Shown: positions 61,134 to 64,000 of the stretch, one piece after another
Numbering within the stretch: the first letter of the stretch is position 1
Layout: every line of letters starts with the position of its first letter
Virus record (IMG/VR): IMGVR_UViG_3300025276_004419
Span: 1-64,000 of that record
Length of the DNA stretch: 64,000 nucleotides
Reading direction: 5' to 3' (one strand)
From: a virus
Program-made: the position numbers and the translations under genes
The notes under the pieces: generated by a model
Databases searched by the model: none
What the model saw: the letters and a program-made list of their open reading frames with translations, nothing else
Told to the model about the DNA's origin: nothing

Positions 61134-61334
61134 ATGAAAAAAGTATTAGATTTTATTAAAAAGATCTTTACAATTGTTAAAGATTGGATTGTAGCTAATG
61201 GTGTTGAAGGTGTATTAGGCTTAATTGCTGGTCTCATTCTATGGACATTTGGTTTCAAAATCTACGCAGGATTTGCCTTTGGTGTATTTGCAACTCGTAA
61301 TTGGGATATGGTAAAAGGTTTATTTAAAAAGTAA
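61134..61334 (+). CDS. Small membrane protein, one hydrophobic hairpin
   Basis: This 66-residue protein has a basic amphipathic start (MKKVLDFIKKIFTIVKDWIV). A hydrophobic region follows at residues of about 27-52 (VLGLIAGLILWTFGFKIYAG, then FAFGVF) and a basic end (GLFKK). This could make one or two membrane passes. Size and charge would fit a holin or membrane-disturbing peptide, but no family was recognised. It is a single-gene unit between a late-type motif and a terminator. Confidence 0.65.
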   Translation: MKKVLDFIKKIFTIVKDWIVANGVEGVLGLIAGLILWTFGFKIYAGFAFGVFATRNWDMVKGLFKK

Positions 61335-61353
61335 AATAATTACTATTTTATGT

Positions 61354-61382
61354 AAAGGGGACCCTATTTAGGGTCCCTTTTT
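61354..61382 (+). terminator. Rho-independent terminator
   Basis: GGGACCC pairs perfectly with GGGTCCC around a TATTTA loop, extended by AAAG/TTTT pairs and a T-run. It lies 20 bases after the preceding stop. Confidence 0.92.
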
Positions 61383-61394
61383 ATATTTATATAT
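61382..61394 (+). promoter_or_regulatory. Late-motif-like sequence abutting a GTG start
   Basis: TATATTTATATAT follows the terminator and ends directly before the GTG at 61395. As at 40143, the spacing would leave almost no leader. Confidence 0.35.
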
Positions 61395-61931
61395 GTGGAT
61401 AGCAGAAAGTACATATTAACTTTCATACTATGCCTCCTTTCAATAAGTTCTTATTCTCAATCAAGTAGTTTTCCTAATAGTTTCATTAAATCAATTGAAC
61501 ATGGAGTGTATATTGACCACCATCTTGTTTTCCCTTATACGCACCTTGGTTTAACTACAAATTCAAATTTATCACTTGAATTAGGGATGATCGATCTTCC
61601 TTCTACAGTAAATTTCAGTTTTAATAACGTTATTCAACAGAATGCTGGACGATTTAGATATTTACTCCAACCAGTTGAAGAATTTGCTGAATACAAGGGA
61701 CGACCACGTAAAAAGGAGTTTACGTTTCTTATGGGGGTGGTTATCCAAAAAAATAATTTTAGATACTTTTTACAAGGAGGAAGATCTACAACAGAAACCA
61801 TAATCATTAAATTCTCACATTATTACCGTGTAGTCAATAATGATGGCGCTTTTATGGATATAGGCATACACTACCAGTTAGGGGAAAAACGTAATTTTAT
61901 ATTCTTTGGGTATAGTTGGGGGATATTTTGA
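61395..61931 (+). CDS. Secreted hypothetical protein with Bacteroidota-type signal peptide (GTG start)
   Basis: This 178-residue protein starts with GTG; the nearby ATG codons are out of frame. Residues 5-21 are a signal peptide (KYILTFILCLLSISSYS), with probable cleavage before a Gln, as is usual in Bacteroidota. The mature part is rich in beta strands with alternating hydrophobic and aromatic residues and ends in FFGYSWGIF, an aromatic C-terminus of the kind seen in outer-membrane barrels. I infer export to the envelope. It may modify the infected cell surface or assist lysis. No family was recognised. Confidence 0.7.
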   Translation: MDSRKYILTFILCLLSISSYSQSSSFPNSFIKSIEHGVYIDHHLVFPYTHLGLTTNSNLSLELGMIDLPSTVNFSFNNVIQQNAGRFRYLLQPVEEFAEYKGRPRKKEFTFLMGVVIQKNNFRYFLQGGRSTTETIIIKFSHYYRVVNNDGAFMDIGIHYQLGEKRNFIFFGYSWGIF

Positions 61932-61948
61932 TATGTATAACCATATAA
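61931..61948 (+). promoter_or_regulatory. Late-motif variant ATATGTATAACCATATAA
   Basis: It is an ATATGTATA-type copy lying at the end of the preceding gene and 24 bases before the ATG at 61973. Confidence 0.4.
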
Positions 61949-61972
61949 TTAGTTACAATTAAGCGTTTTTAT

Positions 61973-62221
61973 ATGTTCAACAATATAAAAAATAAAATCA
62001 TGGCCTTTAAAGATATTTTTAAAGACGAAAATAGCTACAATGAAAAAACTATAATTGGTTTTTTATCATTTGCCGTAATGGTAGTATTTGCTACCACCGA
62101 TATAGTTACTGGTATTATGGGTAAAGAATTAATTATAAGCGATTCAATATTTAACTCATTTGTATTAGTTACTTTGGGTAGTTTTGGTATAGCTGGCTTA
62201 GAAAAATTTGCTAAAAAATGA
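61973..62221 (+). CDS. Two-pass membrane protein, holin-like
   Basis: This 82-residue protein has two hydrophobic segments at residues of about 28-48 (IIGFLSFAVMVVFATTDIV) and 58-76 (SIFNSFVLVTLGSFGIAGL), and a Lys-rich C-terminal end. An internal ATG at 62000 (MAFKDIFKDEN) has a better A-rich upstream region and could be the true start, giving 73 residues. Small size, two passes and position with envelope proteins suggest a holin, but this is not proven. Its stop overlaps the next ATG (ATGA). Confidence 0.6.
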   Translation: MFNNIKNKIMAFKDIFKDENSYNEKTIIGFLSFAVMVVFATTDIVTGIMGKELIISDSIFNSFVLVTLGSFGIAGLEKFAKK

Positions 62222-63429
62222 AAAAAATACTACTATTATTAGGGATGTTTCTTAGCTTTTCTGTTAATGCTCAATCCCCTGCAGCTTTAGGTAAACAAAA
62301 ATTCTTTAAAGGTCTATATGAAGACTTTTTAAAGTATGGTACTGTGTATGCTACAGGAGATATTTCAAACTCTGTAGAAGCTCAATATCCAACATATATT
62401 TTAAGAACTAATGACAATGGAAGTATTTACTCAATTCCCACGGTAGAAGATGCTACAGATGTGTTCCCATTTGATTACACTTATAATATAGGGATTAGAA
62501 AGTTAGCAAGATTTGATTACGAAAGAAAACCTAAAAACTTCTATGATGGTAATGAAAGTCAATTAGTATATTCAGCACCAACATCAGCAATACAAGGATT
62601 AGAATATCAACTTCATTTTGAAAGAGAAAGATGGAATGGTAGAAATTTTAACAATCATAGAGTATTCTTTAAACATACAGGTAAATACCATATAGTAAAA
62701 GCAGAAACTAGAGAAGTAGGTAAAATTAATTTAAATTATAAATCTGCAGAAACTAGAGCAAGATTACCTATAGGAAAAAAATTCTCATTTTCTGCAGGGG
62801 CTATTGTAAGAGGGCACGATAGAGCCTATGGGTATAATCCATTTGAAATTTGGGTAAATGAAGAAACAACAGATGAATTTGGTAACACTTACCCTACTAA
62901 TCAATGGTATGGATTAGGGAGAGAGTATGGCTATTCAGACCACTTTACAGAAACAATTACAGAAGGAGATACTACACAAGATTGGGTATGGAGAAATGAA
63001 GACGGAAATCAAGTAGCCTCTTCAGATTTAGACTTTAGAGAAAGAATTATGCCTGGTTTAATAAATAGGTATAATACAGGAATATGGGATGCTTTAGATC
63101 CATTTGTTGAAATAGCCCCTATTATAGGGTTTGATTTTTATCATTATGAAGGTAAATTTTGGCTACATGCATTTGGAAATTGGATTCTTCCATACCACAA
63201 ATATATTGCGGGGTCTGAAGAATTTTCTTATCTAAATAGAAACAATTGGGTAGCTGGAGGTTTAAAACCAGATTCTCAACCTGAACAATGGAATGATTTC
63301 TCATCTGGTGTTTCATTTGGTTGGAAAGTAGGTAGAAATATTGGGATATTTGCTGAAGGTGAATATATGAAAATGTGGGATAGTAGATTATTCCAAACTA
63401 CCTTTGGTATAAACTATACATTTAAGTAA
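62218..63429 (+). CDS. Putative outer-membrane beta-barrel protein with signal peptide
   Basis: This 403-residue protein has a clear signal peptide (MKKILLLLGMFLSFSVNA, cleavage before QSPAAL), of the Bacteroidota pattern. The mature protein shows many short alternating beta strands (YQLHFERERW, YHIVKAETREVGKINLNY, FSFSAGAIVRGHD) separated by polar loops. It ends in RLFQTTFGINYTFK, where the terminal aromatic plus strand is typical of outer-membrane barrels. Phage-encoded outer-membrane proteins can block re-infection or alter permeability. The specific role here is unknown. Confidence 0.75.
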   Translation: MKKILLLLGMFLSFSVNAQSPAALGKQKFFKGLYEDFLKYGTVYATGDISNSVEAQYPTYILRTNDNGSIYSIPTVEDATDVFPFDYTYNIGIRKLARFDYERKPKNFYDGNESQLVYSAPTSAIQGLEYQLHFERERWNGRNFNNHRVFFKHTGKYHIVKAETREVGKINLNYKSAETRARLPIGKKFSFSAGAIVRGHDRAYGYNPFEIWVNEETTDEFGNTYPTNQWYGLGREYGYSDHFTETITEGDTTQDWVWRNEDGNQVASSDLDFRERIMPGLINRYNTGIWDALDPFVEIAPIIGFDFYHYEGKFWLHAFGNWILPYHKYIAGSEEFSYLNRNNWVAGGLKPDSQPEQWNDFSSGVSFGWKVGRNIGIFAEGEYMKMWDSRLFQTTFGINYTFK

Positions 63430-63432
63430 AAG

Positions 63433-63717
63433 ATGGCTAAAGAATTAAGTGAAGGAACTAAAATTACTTTAGATTTAAAAACAATAGGAATTGTTGTATT
63501 TTTTATAGCTACTGTGGTTGGTATGTGGTTTTCCCTCCAAGCTGATATTCAAGAAGCTAAAGAATTACCAACACCTGAAATTCAAAGGATTGAATATGAT
63601 TTAAAGGATGAATTGATCCGTGAAACTATTATGGATACTGAAGAATCAGTAGAAGAAATAAAAGCACAATTAGATAAAATGGATCAAAGATTATACGAAC
63701 TCCAACAAAGAAGATAA
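63433..63717 (+). CDS. N-terminally anchored coiled-coil protein (inner-membrane spanin-like)
   Basis: This 94-residue protein has a transmembrane segment at residues of about 15-33 (LKTIGIVVFFIATVVGMWF) followed by a charged helix with coiled-coil heptads (EESVEEIKAQLDKMDQRLYELQ) to the end. This topology, a short cytoplasmic start, one membrane pass and a periplasmic coiled coil, is that of an inner-membrane spanin (Rz-like). The role is only a suggestion; no separate outer-membrane lipoprotein partner was identified. Its stop overlaps the next ATG. Confidence 0.6.
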   Translation: MAKELSEGTKITLDLKTIGIVVFFIATVVGMWFSLQADIQEAKELPTPEIQRIEYDLKDELIRETIMDTEESVEEIKAQLDKMDQRLYELQQRR

Positions 63718-64000
63718 TGAAAAATTTACTTTTAATTATAGGTTTCTTGTCATTACCTTTTTCTGTATTTTCTCAAGAATTTATTAATGATAAAAACTTT
63801 GATAAAAAAATTAAAGGTAACCCATTTGATGATGATAATGGGAAAATAGTTATAGTAGAATTTTGGGCTGATTTTAATAAAAATAATGCTTTTAAAGAAT
63901 GGGACCAACTCAAAGAAGTAACCTACTATAGATGTGATCTAGCAAAATCACCAGAACTTAAAGCTAAATATAAAATACGGATGGCTCCTACAATTTTAAT
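63717..64000 (+). CDS. Secreted thioredoxin-fold protein lacking CxxC (3' truncated by window)
   Basis: The gene begins at the ATG at 63717, which overlaps the previous stop (TAATG), and is still open at the window end, with about 94 residues visible. It has a signal peptide (MKNLLLIIGFLSLPFSVFS, cleavage before QEF). The following KIVIVEFWADFNKNNAFKEW is the first strand and active-site loop of a thioredoxin fold, but the usual WCxxC is replaced by ADFNKNN. KYKIRMAPTILI carries the conserved cis-Pro segment. It is therefore probably not a redox enzyme of the standard kind, and may be a binding or chaperone protein. Confidence 0.65.
   Translation, partial: MKNLLLIIGFLSLPFSVFSQEFINDKNFDKKIKGNPFDDDNGKIVIVEFWADFNKNNAFKEWDQLKEVTYYRCDLAKSPELKAKYKIRMAPTIL

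Noticed and set aside
1-64000. tRNA genes, homing endonucleases, introns, insertion sequences or integrase/attachment sites
   Set aside because: None could be recognised by eye. A tRNA covariance search would be needed to exclude tRNAs fully, but coding density leaves no intergenic gap larger than about 190 bases.

Overview
This window is part of the genome of a T4-like contractile-tailed phage (myovirus), and all recognisable genes lie on the + strand. It is AT-rich. It carries T4-type head, neck, tail and replication genes in clusters: terminase, portal, prohead protease, scaffold and major capsid; gp13 and gp14 neck proteins; sheath and tube; gp32, UvsX, FEN/RNase H and gp41; NrdB and NrdA. 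The host is probably a member of the Bacteroidota. Several phage-encoded secreted proteins have signal peptides ending in SYSQ, NAQ or FSQ, as is usual in that phylum, and the gp32 promoter resembles the Bacteroidota TTG / TAnnTTTG type. This host assignment is inference.

Layout. 1-2.8 kb: the end of an accessory block (FAD-dehydrogenase-like tail, cupin, P-loop kinase, small proteins). 2.8-12.8 kb: DNA packaging and head genes. 12.9-17.3 kb: PhoH, neck and tail-completion genes. 17.3-33.9 kb: six giant fibre genes in a row, all built from Gly-X-Y triplets. Four are Ser/Thr-rich and nearly proline-free ([12 protein letters not shown]); two are Pro/Ile-rich and classically collagen-like (GPI-GPK-GPR). 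34.1-40.1 kb: a protein-modification cassette. 40.1-52.3 kb: sheath, tube, tail chaperones, tape measure and baseplate, including a hub with an M15-type peptidase domain. 52.3-61.1 kb: replication, recombination and ribonucleotide reductase genes. 61.1-64 kb: small membrane and secreted proteins, possibly connected with lysis or the host envelope.

The most notable system is the cassette at 34125-40139, immediately after the collagen-like fibres. One 776-residue protein joins a GT4 glycosyltransferase, a GT25 (collagen-galactosyltransferase/LPS type) domain and a PLOD-type lysyl hydroxylase domain. It is followed by a second Fe(II)/2-oxoglutarate hydroxylase, a small glycosyltransferase-like protein, and a GT4 fused to an autotransporter O-heptosyltransferase-like (BAHT/TibC) domain with a matching Cys motif. 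The lysines of the Pro/Ile fibres sit in Gly-X-Lys-Gly, the context used by lysyl hydroxylases. The Ser/Thr fibres resemble natural substrates of O-glycosyltransferases. I infer that this phage hydroxylates and glycosylates its own collagen-like fibres, with one fused enzyme matched to each fibre class.

Regulation. An AATATTTATAAnnAAA motif, or an ATATGTATA variant, precedes most structural and lysis-side gene groups and is absent from the replication block. It probably marks late transcription. GC-rich hairpins followed by T-runs end many of the units. Two fibre genes carry a similar short-leader hairpin, and the gp26/gp51-like tail chaperone pair looks like a programmed frameshift site.
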